DNA of 20,494 nt from SVQP01 sp045587385 (lineage in GTDB: Bacteria > Bacillota > Clostridia > Oscillospirales > CAG-272): contig JAZNCE010000011.1 in the NCBI GenBank assembly GCA_045587385.1, positions 1-20,494 of the forward strand, in the 5' to 3' direction. The translations under genes and the position numbers were made by a program. This document shows positions 1 to 6,991 of the stretch, piece by piece; positions within the stretch are counted from its first letter, which is position 1, and every line of letters begins with the position of its first letter. The notes beneath the pieces were generated by a model. That model saw only the letters and a program-made list of their open reading frames with translations. It was not told the DNA's origin and ran no database searches.

Positions 1-93
1 GGCGATCAATGATCGCCCCTACAGTGTATTCTTTAAGGCTTTAGTATTCTAAAACTCCAACATACTCAGTTGTAGGGGCGATCAGTGATCGCC
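1..93. repeat. Inverted pair of 17-bp palindromes with CCTACA/TGTAGG edges
   Basis: Positions 1-23 and 71-93 are inverted copies of each other with one mismatch, 47 nt apart. Each copy contains a 17-bp near-perfect palindrome (GGCGATCA-N-TGATCGCC, at 1-17 and 77-93) followed or preceded by CCTACA/TGTAGG. The spacer is AT-rich. The left copy may extend past the window edge. It looks like an intergenic palindromic repeat, not an insertion sequence, because no coding capacity is present. The TGTAGGG edge resembles the GTAGGGCAGGGG motif of the repeat inside dnaE, which suggests one repeat superfamily. Confidence 0.75.
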
Positions 94-126
94 AGCGCCT
101 GCGGCAATTACTATTTGAAAGCATTC

Positions 127-150
127 AGGGCTGCCTTACCAAGCAGCCCT
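127..150. terminator. Hairpin downstream of the LRR gene, possible terminator
   Basis: AGGGCTGC (127-134) pairs perfectly with GCAGCCCT (143-150) across an 8-nt loop. It lies 67 nt downstream of the stop codon of the minus-strand LRR gene. The T-rich tract (TTTGTTCAATTTT) follows on the plus strand, so it fits best as a terminator for a plus-strand transcript entering from the left. It may also act as a 3' end structure for the sigma/LRR operon. Confidence 0.45.
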
Positions 151-216
151 TTGTTCAATTTTACCGCTATTTCCGCAGCCCGATGGGGCTGACCTTTATT
201 TGAGATTTGCAAGCAA

Positions 217-1953
217 CTACTCTTCCACGTACACCACAAGCGGGGTGAGCTGCTCTCTCGTTTTCTTTGACATGTCAATGCTTTCCCATTCCGCCTGCGT
301 CCCGACAAATCGGATTTCCTTGATGTCCTCACAGTATTCAAAAATATTATCATCGATCTGCAGAACACCGTGATACAAGGTCACCGTTTCAAGCCTGCTG
401 CATTGCATGAACGCCCATTCACCGATGCGCTCAATCCCTCGGGGGAGCTCGATACTTTTCACGTTAGGAACACCTTTAAGCATATACGCCTTGATCTCTG
501 TCAAATTCGCAGAAAGCCTGATTTCCGTAACACGCAGACAGGACGTAAAGGCGTGCCCATGCACCTCCGTCACGCTATCAGGCAAAATCACTTGGGTAAT
601 ATCGGTAGCACAAAAAGCATATGAACCTATAGTTTTCAAGGTACTCGGGAAATTGATTTCCTCCAGATAATAGGCATCCGCAAAGGCAGAATCTCCGATC
701 ACCTCTACGCCCTCGGACAATTCCACCCTTTTTACCGAACAATCGAAGAAAGCATATTCTCCGATCTCCTTTACCGTAGAAGGAACGAATACGAAATCTA
801 TTGAAACACTAAAAAATGCTTCTTTACCAATCGCTACAACCGGATATCCTCTATACGTAGGAGAAATGTATACGTCCGTATCCTTGCAGTTTCCTATCCC
901 GCTGACTACGTAGACCGTTTCGCCATTTTGGCTTTTCATGTCATATTGCAATCCCTCGGACCATCCTTGCTCCGGCTCCTCGTCGGTGATCTCGGGCTCT
1001 GTCTCGGTTTCCTCCCCGCCATCCGGTATGACTACGGTAAAGATCAAAGCCTCTACCTCTTTTCCCTCAACAGACCTGACGCAAATCGACACGCGGTGCG
1101 AGCCGGGCGCAAGATCGGCAATGGGGATCAGCACCTCCATACGCGAGCAGGATTTGCCGCCCATATACTTAGACACCGCATGGACTGTGCTGTCAGCCTC
1201 CTGCGAGAAAGATTGGTCAAACACCCTTTCCCCTCTGTCAATGGAATAGCCGTAGGTGCCGGGCGTGGTATGCCCGAACGCCATCCAGCCGTACAAGCGC
1301 AGGTGCGTGACCTCGGGATCGCTCACGGTGACCTTGCTGTTCCACGAAGCATACTCGGAAAAGACCTCGATTTCTCTGTCTCCGGCGATCATGTACAGAT
1401 TATCATACGAGGGATGCACCACGACCACGGGCGGCACAGGTGCGTGAGTGGTGCTTTCCTCCGGCTCGGTGCTCTCGGTTTGCGTTTCTGTCGTTTGCTC
1501 GGTGTCTTGACCAACCTTGTCGCCCGTCTCCTCCTCGGGTTCATCCGTCTGCTCCTCGGGCGTTTCGGTCTCTTCTTCACCAATGCTTTCCTCGTTTTCA
1601 TGGCTATCATTACGCAGCGCGGCAATAAAGCCTCCGAGCGCGTGCTTGGCGTCCTCGCCCAGCAATGCGGAAATGGCATTGTCGTCCTCGGTCAGAAAGA
1701 TCTGCGCAAAATGCAGCACAGTGCCGTCGTATGCGGGGTACTTGTTCTCTACGTATCTGACGGCTTGCACGCTCACCACCGCTCCTGCCACCGTGACCGT
1801 CAGCGTGCTCACGCCCAACAAAAGCGCAATCACGGCAGCAATCATCGCCACGCGGAACACAGGCTTTTTGCGCAGGGGCACGGGAGCTTCGGCGCGCTCG
1901 ATGAGATCAAAATCGATCTCGCTCATGAGTTCAAATAAGGTTTGATTGGTCAT
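217..1953 (-). CDS. Single-pass membrane protein with BspA-type LRR ectodomain; probable anti-sigma/sensor partner
   Basis: The 578-residue product starts at an ATG overlapping the upstream sigma factor stop codon by 4 bp, with an AAGGAGG site inside that gene. Residues 1-30 are a short cytoplasmic segment with a DFDLIERAE motif. Similar motifs are found in small membrane proteins encoded after ECF sigma factors in Clostridia. Residues about 34-62 form one transmembrane helix. Residues 116-172 are a Glu/Thr-rich stalk. Residues about 185-310 look like an all-beta domain (LYGWMAFG, YGYSID), and a second acidic linker spans 313-330. Residues 335-565 hold degenerate LRR_5/BspA repeats with the IGxxAF signature. 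Inference: the N-terminus binds one or both sigma factors and the outside domain senses or adheres. No protease or enzymatic motif is visible. An adhesin that merely shares the operon is the alternative. Confidence 0.8.
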   Translation of the reverse strand: MTNQTLFELMSEIDFDLIERAEAPVPLRKKPVFRVAMIAAVIALLLGVSTLTVTVAGAVVSVQAVRYVENKYPAYDGTVLHFAQIFLTEDDNAISALLGEDAKHALGGFIAALRNDSHENEESIGEEETETPEEQTDEPEEETGDKVGQDTEQTTETQTESTEPEESTTHAPVPPVVVVHPSYDNLYMIAGDREIEVFSEYASWNSKVTVSDPEVTHLRLYGWMAFGHTTPGTYGYSIDRGERVFDQSFSQEADSTVHAVSKYMGGKSCSRMEVLIPIADLAPGSHRVSICVRSVEGKEVEALIFTVVIPDGGEETETEPEITDEEPEQGWSEGLQYDMKSQNGETVYVVSGIGNCKDTDVYISPTYRGYPVVAIGKEAFFSVSIDFVFVPSTVKEIGEYAFFDCSVKRVELSEGVEVIGDSAFADAYYLEEINFPSTLKTIGSYAFCATDITQVILPDSVTEVHGHAFTSCLRVTEIRLSANLTEIKAYMLKGVPNVKSIELPRGIERIGEWAFMQCSRLETVTLYHGVLQIDDNIFEYCEDIKEIRFVGTQAEWESIDMSKKTREQLTPLVVYVEE

Positions 1954-2510
1954 AGCGCAAAGCCCTCCTTTTGAAGGAATTCCTTGAGCTTTTGCCTTGT
2001 GCGAGAAAGGATTTTGAACACGTTTGCTTTGCTGATACCGTATCGCTTGGCAATATCCTCAATGCTGTCCACGTGGTAATAGCGGCGAACAAATACGTTG
2101 CAATCACGCTCGGGTAAATCGCGCAAAAACAGATTAAAGCTATGCGCAAATTCCAGCCGTTCGTAATAGCTGCTGACGTCCTCACCGGGAGCTGCCACCT
2201 CGGCAAGCTCCTCAAGCGCAAGCTCTACCTCACCGCCGCCGCGCTTGTCGCGCATCTTGCTCTTGCGTCGGTTAATAGAGAGATTGCGCGTAATACGCCC
2301 GACGTAAGTTTTCAGCACTTCGGGGCATGCAGGCGGAATGGAATTCCACGTGATAAGCCAGGTATCGTTGACGCATTCCTCGCTATCCTGCATGTTTTGC
2401 AGAATGCGGATGGCGATCCCCATGCAATACGCGCCGTATTGCTGCTCGGTGACGGCAATGGCGCGCTCGTCTCGCGCATTGTACAGCGCGATGATATCCT
2501 GATCCTTCAT
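1950..2510 (-). CDS. ECF-type RNA polymerase sigma factor (membrane-protein proximal)
   Basis: The 186-residue product has sigma region 2 at about residues 20-75 (SEECVNDTWLITWNSIPP, then YVGRITRNLSINRRK). Region 4, a helix-turn-helix, lies at about 128-180 (LPERDCNVFVRRYY, IEDIAKRYGISKANVFKILSR). There is no region 1 or 3, as expected for extracytoplasmic-function sigma factors, which direct RNA polymerase to a small regulon. The ATG start overlaps the stop of the preceding sigma gene by 4 bp and has AAAGGAG 8-9 nt upstream. The stop overlaps the LRR membrane protein start by 4 bp. This gene order suggests that the LRR protein controls it. The 44 residues between regions 2 and 4 are charged and Glu-rich. 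Confidence 0.9.
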   Translation of the reverse strand: MKDQDIIALYNARDERAIAVTEQQYGAYCMGIAIRILQNMQDSEECVNDTWLITWNSIPPACPEVLKTYVGRITRNLSINRRKSKMRDKRGGGEVELALEELAEVAAPGEDVSSYYERLEFAHSFNLFLRDLPERDCNVFVRRYYHVDSIEDIAKRYGISKANVFKILSRTRQKLKEFLQKEGFAL

Positions 2511-3082
2511 GGCGTTTTCTCCTTTCCGTTTTGTTCAAACAGCAATCTGTGCAGCATCTTTTTTGCGCGGAATATTCTGCCGTTGACCACGTTTTGCCCA
2601 AGTCCCAGCATTTCCGCAATTTCTGTGTTTTTCTTGTTTTGATAATATTTCAGTATAATGACCTCGCGATAATGCGCATCCAATGCGTCCACCGCACGGC
2701 GCACCTCTGCCGAGTTTTCTGCTTGCGCCATCAGAAACGCAAGGTCATACGCCTGGGCATCGATCAGCACGTCTGCATCGGGCGCATCCGAAATCATGGA
2801 GCTGCGACGCTTCTTTTTGTGATAGTGATTGATGACCACGTTGCGCGTATACACGTGGATGAGCGCAGCGGTCGAGTCACCGTGCGGCTGCTTGAACATC
2901 TCGGCGTTCAGACAAACGCGGTAAAATGCCTCTTGCACCGCATCCTCGGCATCCTGTCTGTTGCGCAGCACGGCGTACGCCATTTTGTACATTTGCTTAT
3001 AATAAAGCTCGTATATCAAGGTCAAGGTTTTGCGCTGCTCCGTACTCAGATCGGGCAACGCAACGCGATTTTTGTCATGCAT
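2507..3082 (-). CDS. ECF-type RNA polymerase sigma factor (operon-leading)
   Basis: The product is a 191-residue sigma-70 family protein. Region 2 spans about residues 18-85 (YYKQMYKMAYAVLRNRQDAEDAVQEAFYRV, TRNVVINHYHKKKRR). Region 4 spans about 130-180 (LDAHYREVIILKYYQNKKNTEIAEMLGLGQNVVNGRIFRAKKML). It differs clearly from the second sigma factor, so the pair is not a recent tandem duplication. I chose the ATG at 3082 over an in-frame TTG at 3097 because the GGGGGAG ribosome-binding site lies between them, 6 nt before the ATG. It heads the three-gene operon, is coupled to the next gene by an ATGA overlap, and is preceded by an AT-rich region with inverted repeats. Target promoters cannot be deduced. 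Confidence 0.9.
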   Translation of the reverse strand: MHDKNRVALPDLSTEQRKTLTLIYELYYKQMYKMAYAVLRNRQDAEDAVQEAFYRVCLNAEMFKQPHGDSTAALIHVYTRNVVINHYHKKKRRSSMISDAPDADVLIDAQAYDLAFLMAQAENSAEVRRAVDALDAHYREVIILKYYQNKKNTEIAEMLGLGQNVVNGRIFRAKKMLHRLLFEQNGKEKTP

Positions 3083-3131
3083 GATATGCTCCCCCAAAAA
3101 GTCTTTCTACTTACATACACAACTTCCATGC

Positions 3132-3171
3132 GAAAATTTGACAGATTTCAAAGAAAATTCTTCAAATTTTC
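3132..3171. promoter_or_regulatory. Inverted repeat in the upstream region of the sigma operon
   Basis: GAAAATTTG (3132-3140) and CAAATTTTC (3163-3171) are a perfect 9-bp inverted repeat separated by 22 bp. A further AAGAAAATTCTT-like palindromic core lies between them (about 3151-3162). It sits 50-90 bp upstream of the leading sigma gene start, where an operator or autoregulated promoter would be expected. No convincing TTGACA/TATAAT pair or classical ECF promoter was found. The AT-rich composition raises the chance of coincidental symmetry. Confidence 0.3.
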
Positions 3172-3248
3172 CCGTTTAGTATATTAACAAGGGAGCAGGG
3201 CAAAAAATTCGCGGTTTTGAAAAAATTTTTTTGCAGGAGCGGATATTG

Positions 3249-3280
3249 ACGGGGCGTCTGCCGTCAAGCAAACGCCCCGT
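3249..3280 (-). terminator. Hairpin terminator candidate after dnaE
   Basis: ACGGGGCGT (3249-3257) pairs with ACGCCCCGT (3272-3280), a 9-bp GC-rich stem with a 14-nt loop. It begins 4 nt past the dnaE stop codon. In the minus-strand reading direction the T-tract (ATTTTTT, about 3223-3229) comes some 20 nt after the stem rather than immediately. It may therefore be an imperfect intrinsic terminator or a 3'-stabilising hairpin. Confidence 0.5.
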
Positions 3281-3284
3281 GAGT

Positions 3285-6200
3285 TTATTGATAGATCACG
3301 TTTTCCTTGCCAAGCAGGTCAATCAGCTGCTGCATGACGAACGGTGAGAGTGCAATGCCCTTTTCTTGCGGGATATACGCTTTGGTCTCGCTGTTGTAAA
3401 ATACCAAAGGCACGCAAAGTCCCTCGTCAAAAATCTCGGCAAGGTTGAGTGCCTTGCGGTACAGCGTGCCCTCGGTATCCGGCACGCGCAGGTAGAGTTT
3501 TTTGATTTTTTGGGGGCGGGTTGGTGCGGCAGGAGCAGGCCCCTGCTCTACGGGATTGCGGGTTGGTGCGGCAGGAGCAAGCCCCTGCCCTACGGCATTG
3601 CGGGTGGGTGCGGGCTTGGGGGTATAATGCTCGTCGTCCACAAGCTCGCCTGCCGTGCCGATCAGCACCTTGACCTCGTCCTCACGCACCGAGAGGTTGC
3701 CGTCCACGTAGACGGCGTTATCCATGCGCACCAGATGTCCCAGACTTTCGTAAGTCTTGGCAAACATCAAACATTCGATCTCGCCCGTGCGGTCTTCCAA
3801 CGTGAAGAACGCCATGCGCTGATCATTCCTCGTCGTTTTGACCGTGACCGAGGTAATCACGCCCGCAATGCGCACGCGTGCGCGGTCGGGCAGCAAAACA
3901 CCCGATTCGTCGGAAAGCGTGCCGATATTCTTGGTGTGAAGGTCGGCAATGCACTTGTCGTAACCGTCAAGCAGATGCCCCGAGAAATACATGCCCGACG
4001 CATCCTTTTCCAGCATCAGTTTTTCGCGCTTGGTGTATTCGGGAATAGGGGGATAGGAGAACGAGGTCTTAGCCTTGACCTCGGGCACCATGCTGAACAT
4101 ATCCAACTGCCCCGCCACGTTATCGCGATTTTTCTGCGACACGGTATCAATGATCTGCTCATACGAGGACAAAAGTCTTGACCGATACGTGCCAAGCGCA
4201 TCAAACGCACCGGCTTTGATGAGTGCCTCGATCATGCGCTTATTCATATCCCTGCCCGACATGCGCTCCACGAAATCCTCAAAGGAGGTAAAATCATGCC
4301 CTTCGCGCTCGCGGCACAGCGACTGCACAAACTGACCGCCCACGTTTTTGAGCGCAAGCAAGCCAAAGCGAATGGTATTGCCGCTGCCATGGAAATCTGC
4401 ACGGCTGCGGTTGATATCGGGCGGCAGCACCGAAATACCGCGCTTGTTGCACTCCCCGATGTACTCCGCGATCTTGACCTGATTGCCAAGCACGCTGGTC
4501 AGAAGTGCCGAGAAATACTCACAAGGATAATGCGCCTTTAAATACGCGGTGCGATAGGAAAGCACGGCGTATGCGGCGGCATGCGATTTATTGAATGCGT
4601 AATTTGCAAAGTTGGAAAGGTCATCAAAGAGCTTGGTGGCGGTTGCCTCATCCACACCGCGCACAGCCGCTCCCGCAATAAAGTCTGCGCGTTCTGCCTC
4701 CAACACGTCTGCTTTTTTCTTGGACATGGCACGGCGCACGATATCCGCGTGCCCAAAGCTGTACCCTGCCACCTCACGGAAGATGCGCATGACCTGCTCC
4801 TGGTACACGGCGCAGCCGTAGGTTTCCTTCAAAATAGGTTCAAGAAGCGGCGTGTCGTATTCGATCTTGGAGGGATCGTGGCGGCACTCAATATAGCGTG
4901 GGATCGAGTCCATAGGTCCCGGACGGTACAGCGCAATGACCGCAATGATATCCTGGAAGCACTCGGGGCGCAGCTGCACCAGCACCTGCTTGATACCGCT
5001 TGACTCCAGCTGAAAAACGCCCGAGGTGTTGCCCTTGGCGATCAGCGCAAAGGTATCCTTATCATCGTACGGAATGCGCTCGATATCAAAATCGGGGTGC
5101 GTTTCCTTGATCTGCGTCTGCGCATCGTTGATAATGGTCAGATAACGCAAGCCAAGGAAGTCGAATTTCAGCAGTCCTAAGTTTGCTATGGTATCCATGT
5201 CAAACTGGGTAACCACCGTACCGTTACTGTGCGCCAGCGGCACGTACTCGCTGACGGGCTTATCCGTAATGACAATGCCTGCTGCGTGAATGGAAACGTT
5301 GCGCGGCATACCCTCAAGCGCCATGGCGGTATCGATCAGCTCGCGATTTTTGTCTGTATCATTGTAGAATTGCTTGAGCTCGGGGAGCCTTAGCGCATGC
5401 TCCAAGGTGATACCCAGTTCTGCGGGCACCGCTTTGGCAATGGCATCCACCTCGGCATACGGCATGCCCATGGCTCTGCCGCAATCGCGGATGGCTGCAC
5501 GCGCGGCAAGCGTACCAAAGGTAATGATCTGCGACACGTGTTCCCTGCCGTACCGCTTTGCCACGTAATCAATGACCTCGTCGCGACGGTTGTAGCAAAA
5601 GTCAATATCAATATCGGGCATGCTGACGCGTTCGGGATTGAGAAAACGCTCGAACAGCAGATCGTATCGAATCGAATCCACGTCGGTAATGCCCAGCACA
5701 AACGCCACAAGCGAGCCTGCGCCCGAGCCTCTGCCGGGACCGACGGGAATGCCGCGGCTCTTGGCAAAGCGCACGTAGTCCTGCACGATCAAGAAATAAT
5801 CGGCGTACCCCATCTGCACGATGACGTCAAGCTCGTACTTGATCCTCTCGCGGTAGGTCTGCTCGTCTGCCGCGTCAAAGGTGATCTGTCCCTTCCCGAC
5901 GCGCTCGGCAAAGCCGCGCTCGGCAAGCTCGTAAAGGTAGGTCACCGAGTCCTTGCCGTCGGGGCACGGGAATTTGGGCAGATACAGCGTGTTAAAATCA
6001 AAATCCACAGAGCAGCGGTCGGCAATGCGCACCGTGTTCTCCAAAGCACCCTCGTACTGCGAGAACAGCATGCGCATCTCGTTCGTGTCTTTATAGTAAA
6101 ACTCGTCGGTCTCAAAACCGATGGGTCTGCCGTCCTCGATGGACGAGTTGGTCTGAATGCACATCAGAATTGCCTGCGTGGCGGCATCGCGGCGGCGCAG

Positions 6201-6830
6201 ATAGTGGCAATCGTTGGTTGCCACAACGCCAAGACCGCATTCGCGCGCAAGGCTGTAAAGCTGCGGCAGGATCTGCTTTTGCTCGATCATGCCGTGATTT
6301 TGCAGCTCGATAAAAAAGTTATCCTTACCGAAAATCGCAGCGTATTCCATGGCGGTCTGCTTGGCGGCAGCGTGATCCCCTGCAGACAGCTTGCGTGGGA
6401 TCTTACCCGCAAGGCATGCGGAAAGCGCGATCAGCCCCTTATGGTGCGCGCGCAACAGCTCGGCATCCACGCGCGGCTTCCCGTAAAACCCTTCGGTAAA
6501 GCCTTTGGATACAAGGGTAATCAAATTCTGATACCCTTGCTCATTTTCACACAAAAGAACCAGGTGATCCGCCCCTGCCTCGCTGCTCTTGGTCTTTTCA
6601 AATCTCGAACCCGGGGCAACGTAGACCTCACAGCCGATAATGGGCTTGATGCCTGCTTTTTTGCATGCTTTATAAAACTCCACCACGCCGTACATGGCGC
6701 CGTGGTCGGTAATGGCGACAGCGTGGTGTCCGCATTCGGCAGCGCGTGCGGGGATATCCGCAATACGGCATGCACCGTCAAGCAGGCTGTATTCGCTGTG
6801 CAAATGCAGGTGTACGAATTCGTTAGCCAT
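3285..6830 (-). CDS. dnaE: DNA polymerase III subunit alpha (DnaE type)
   Basis: This is a full-length C-family replicative polymerase of 1181 residues. The N-terminal PHP domain has HLHLHSEYSLLDG at 7-19, TDHG at 41-44 and CEVYVAP at 67-73. The palm carries PDIDIDF at 405-411 with metal-binding Asp406 and Asp408, and a third Asp at 557 in LKFDFLG. A helix-hairpin-helix/fingers region follows. An OB fold (RVRIAGVITSVTV, FFTLEDRTGEIE) spans about 985-1065, and a C-terminal domain runs to 1181. There is no PolC-type exonuclease insertion. An odd Pro/Ala-rich linker at 1071-1107 is encoded by a tandem 42-nt repeat. The ATG start has AGGAG just upstream. The gene is the last of the HAD-murB-whiA-dnaE run, but a repeat-filled 161-bp gap separates it from whiA. 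Confidence 0.97.
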   Translation of the reverse strand: MANEFVHLHLHSEYSLLDGACRIADIPARAAECGHHAVAITDHGAMYGVVEFYKACKKAGIKPIIGCEVYVAPGSRFEKTKSSEAGADHLVLLCENEQGYQNLITLVSKGFTEGFYGKPRVDAELLRAHHKGLIALSACLAGKIPRKLSAGDHAAAKQTAMEYAAIFGKDNFFIELQNHGMIEQKQILPQLYSLARECGLGVVATNDCHYLRRRDAATQAILMCIQTNSSIEDGRPIGFETDEFYYKDTNEMRMLFSQYEGALENTVRIADRCSVDFDFNTLYLPKFPCPDGKDSVTYLYELAERGFAERVGKGQITFDAADEQTYRERIKYELDVIVQMGYADYFLIVQDYVRFAKSRGIPVGPGRGSGAGSLVAFVLGITDVDSIRYDLLFERFLNPERVSMPDIDIDFCYNRRDEVIDYVAKRYGREHVSQIITFGTLAARAAIRDCGRAMGMPYAEVDAIAKAVPAELGITLEHALRLPELKQFYNDTDKNRELIDTAMALEGMPRNVSIHAAGIVITDKPVSEYVPLAHSNGTVVTQFDMDTIANLGLLKFDFLGLRYLTIINDAQTQIKETHPDFDIERIPYDDKDTFALIAKGNTSGVFQLESSGIKQVLVQLRPECFQDIIAVIALYRPGPMDSIPRYIECRHDPSKIEYDTPLLEPILKETYGCAVYQEQVMRIFREVAGYSFGHADIVRRAMSKKKADVLEAERADFIAGAAVRGVDEATATKLFDDLSNFANYAFNKSHAAAYAVLSYRTAYLKAHYPCEYFSALLTSVLGNQVKIAEYIGECNKRGISVLPPDINRSRADFHGSGNTIRFGLLALKNVGGQFVQSLCREREGHDFTSFEDFVERMSGRDMNKRMIEALIKAGAFDALGTYRSRLLSSYEQIIDTVSQKNRDNVAGQLDMFSMVPEVKAKTSFSYPPIPEYTKREKLMLEKDASGMYFSGHLLDGYDKCIADLHTKNIGTLSDESGVLLPDRARVRIAGVITSVTVKTTRNDQRMAFFTLEDRTGEIECLMFAKTYESLGHLVRMDNAVYVDGNLSVREDEVKVLIGTAGELVDDEHYTPKPAPTRNAVGQGLAPAAPTRNPVEQGPAPAAPTRPQKIKKLYLRVPDTEGTLYRKALNLAEIFDEGLCVPLVFYNSETKAYIPQEKGIALSPFVMQQLIDLLGKENVIYQ
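3516..3611 (-). repeat. Codon-aligned tandem 42-nt palindromic repeat inside dnaE
   Basis: Two adjacent 42-nt units (3516-3557 and 3558-3599) differ at three positions, and a partial third copy starts at 3600. In the dnaE frame the units encode residues 1092-1105 (NPVEQGPAPAAPTR) and 1078-1091 (NAVGQGLAPAAPTR), exactly 14 codons each. Each unit contains a short inverted repeat around GCAGGAGC...CCCCTGC. In the first unit GAGCAGG and CCTGCTC pair perfectly across 2 nt. The insert falls in the linker between the OB fold and the C-terminal domain, where extra residues should be tolerated. Confidence 0.85.
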
Positions 6831-6852
6831 GAGATCTCCTTTCTCTTCGAGA

Positions 6853-6981
6853 GTGATATGCTTCGCCCCGGGCGAAACGTGATATTTTTGCTATCGCAAA
6901 AGTGATATTCGCGCAAAGCGCGAGTGATATGCTCTGCTTTTTGCAGAGCGTTGCGGTAGAAATTTGCCGGATGGCAAATTT
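6853..6981. repeat. Cluster of stem-loops separated by GTGATAT motifs
   Basis: The heptamer GTGATAT occurs at 6853, 6879, 6902 and 6924 (steps of 26, 23 and 22). Each copy is followed by a different perfect inverted repeat. These are TTCGCCC/GGGCGAA (6862-6876), TTTTGC/GCAAAA (6886-6901), TCGCGC/GCGCGA (6909-6923) and GCTCTGC/GCAGAGC (6931-6949). A fifth hairpin, AAATTTGCC/GGCAAATTT (6960-6981), ends 10 nt before the whiA stop codon's first listed base. The cluster fills nearly the whole whiA-dnaE gap and would lie in the dnaE leader of a read-through mRNA. No protein is encoded. Confidence 0.85.
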
Positions 6982-6991
6982 CAATTTAGTA

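Noticed and set aside
928..1938. A 336-codon open frame on the plus strand opposite the LRR membrane protein gene
   Set aside because: The composition is Arg/His/Leu-rich without domains, and the minus-strand protein has a clear transmembrane helix and LRR repeats.
3083..3097. Upstream TTG start for the leading sigma factor
   Set aside because: The GGGGGAG ribosome-binding site lies inside this extension and is well placed for the ATG at 3082.
3172..3230. Possible promoters for the sigma operon (TTGCCC or TTGTTA with TATACT-like boxes)
   Set aside because: Spacings of 14 bp or poor hexamers make them unconvincing in an AT-rich stretch.
3516..3611. Possible CRISPR-like array in dnaE
   Set aside because: The units are directly adjacent without unique spacers and keep the dnaE frame, so this is a tandem repeat.
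5397..6905. A 502-codon open frame on the plus strand opposite dnaE
   Set aside because: It is antisense to a full-length DnaE with intact catalytic motifs, its translation shows no recognisable domain, and it has no suitable ribosome-binding site. It is a by-product of the codon bias of dnaE.
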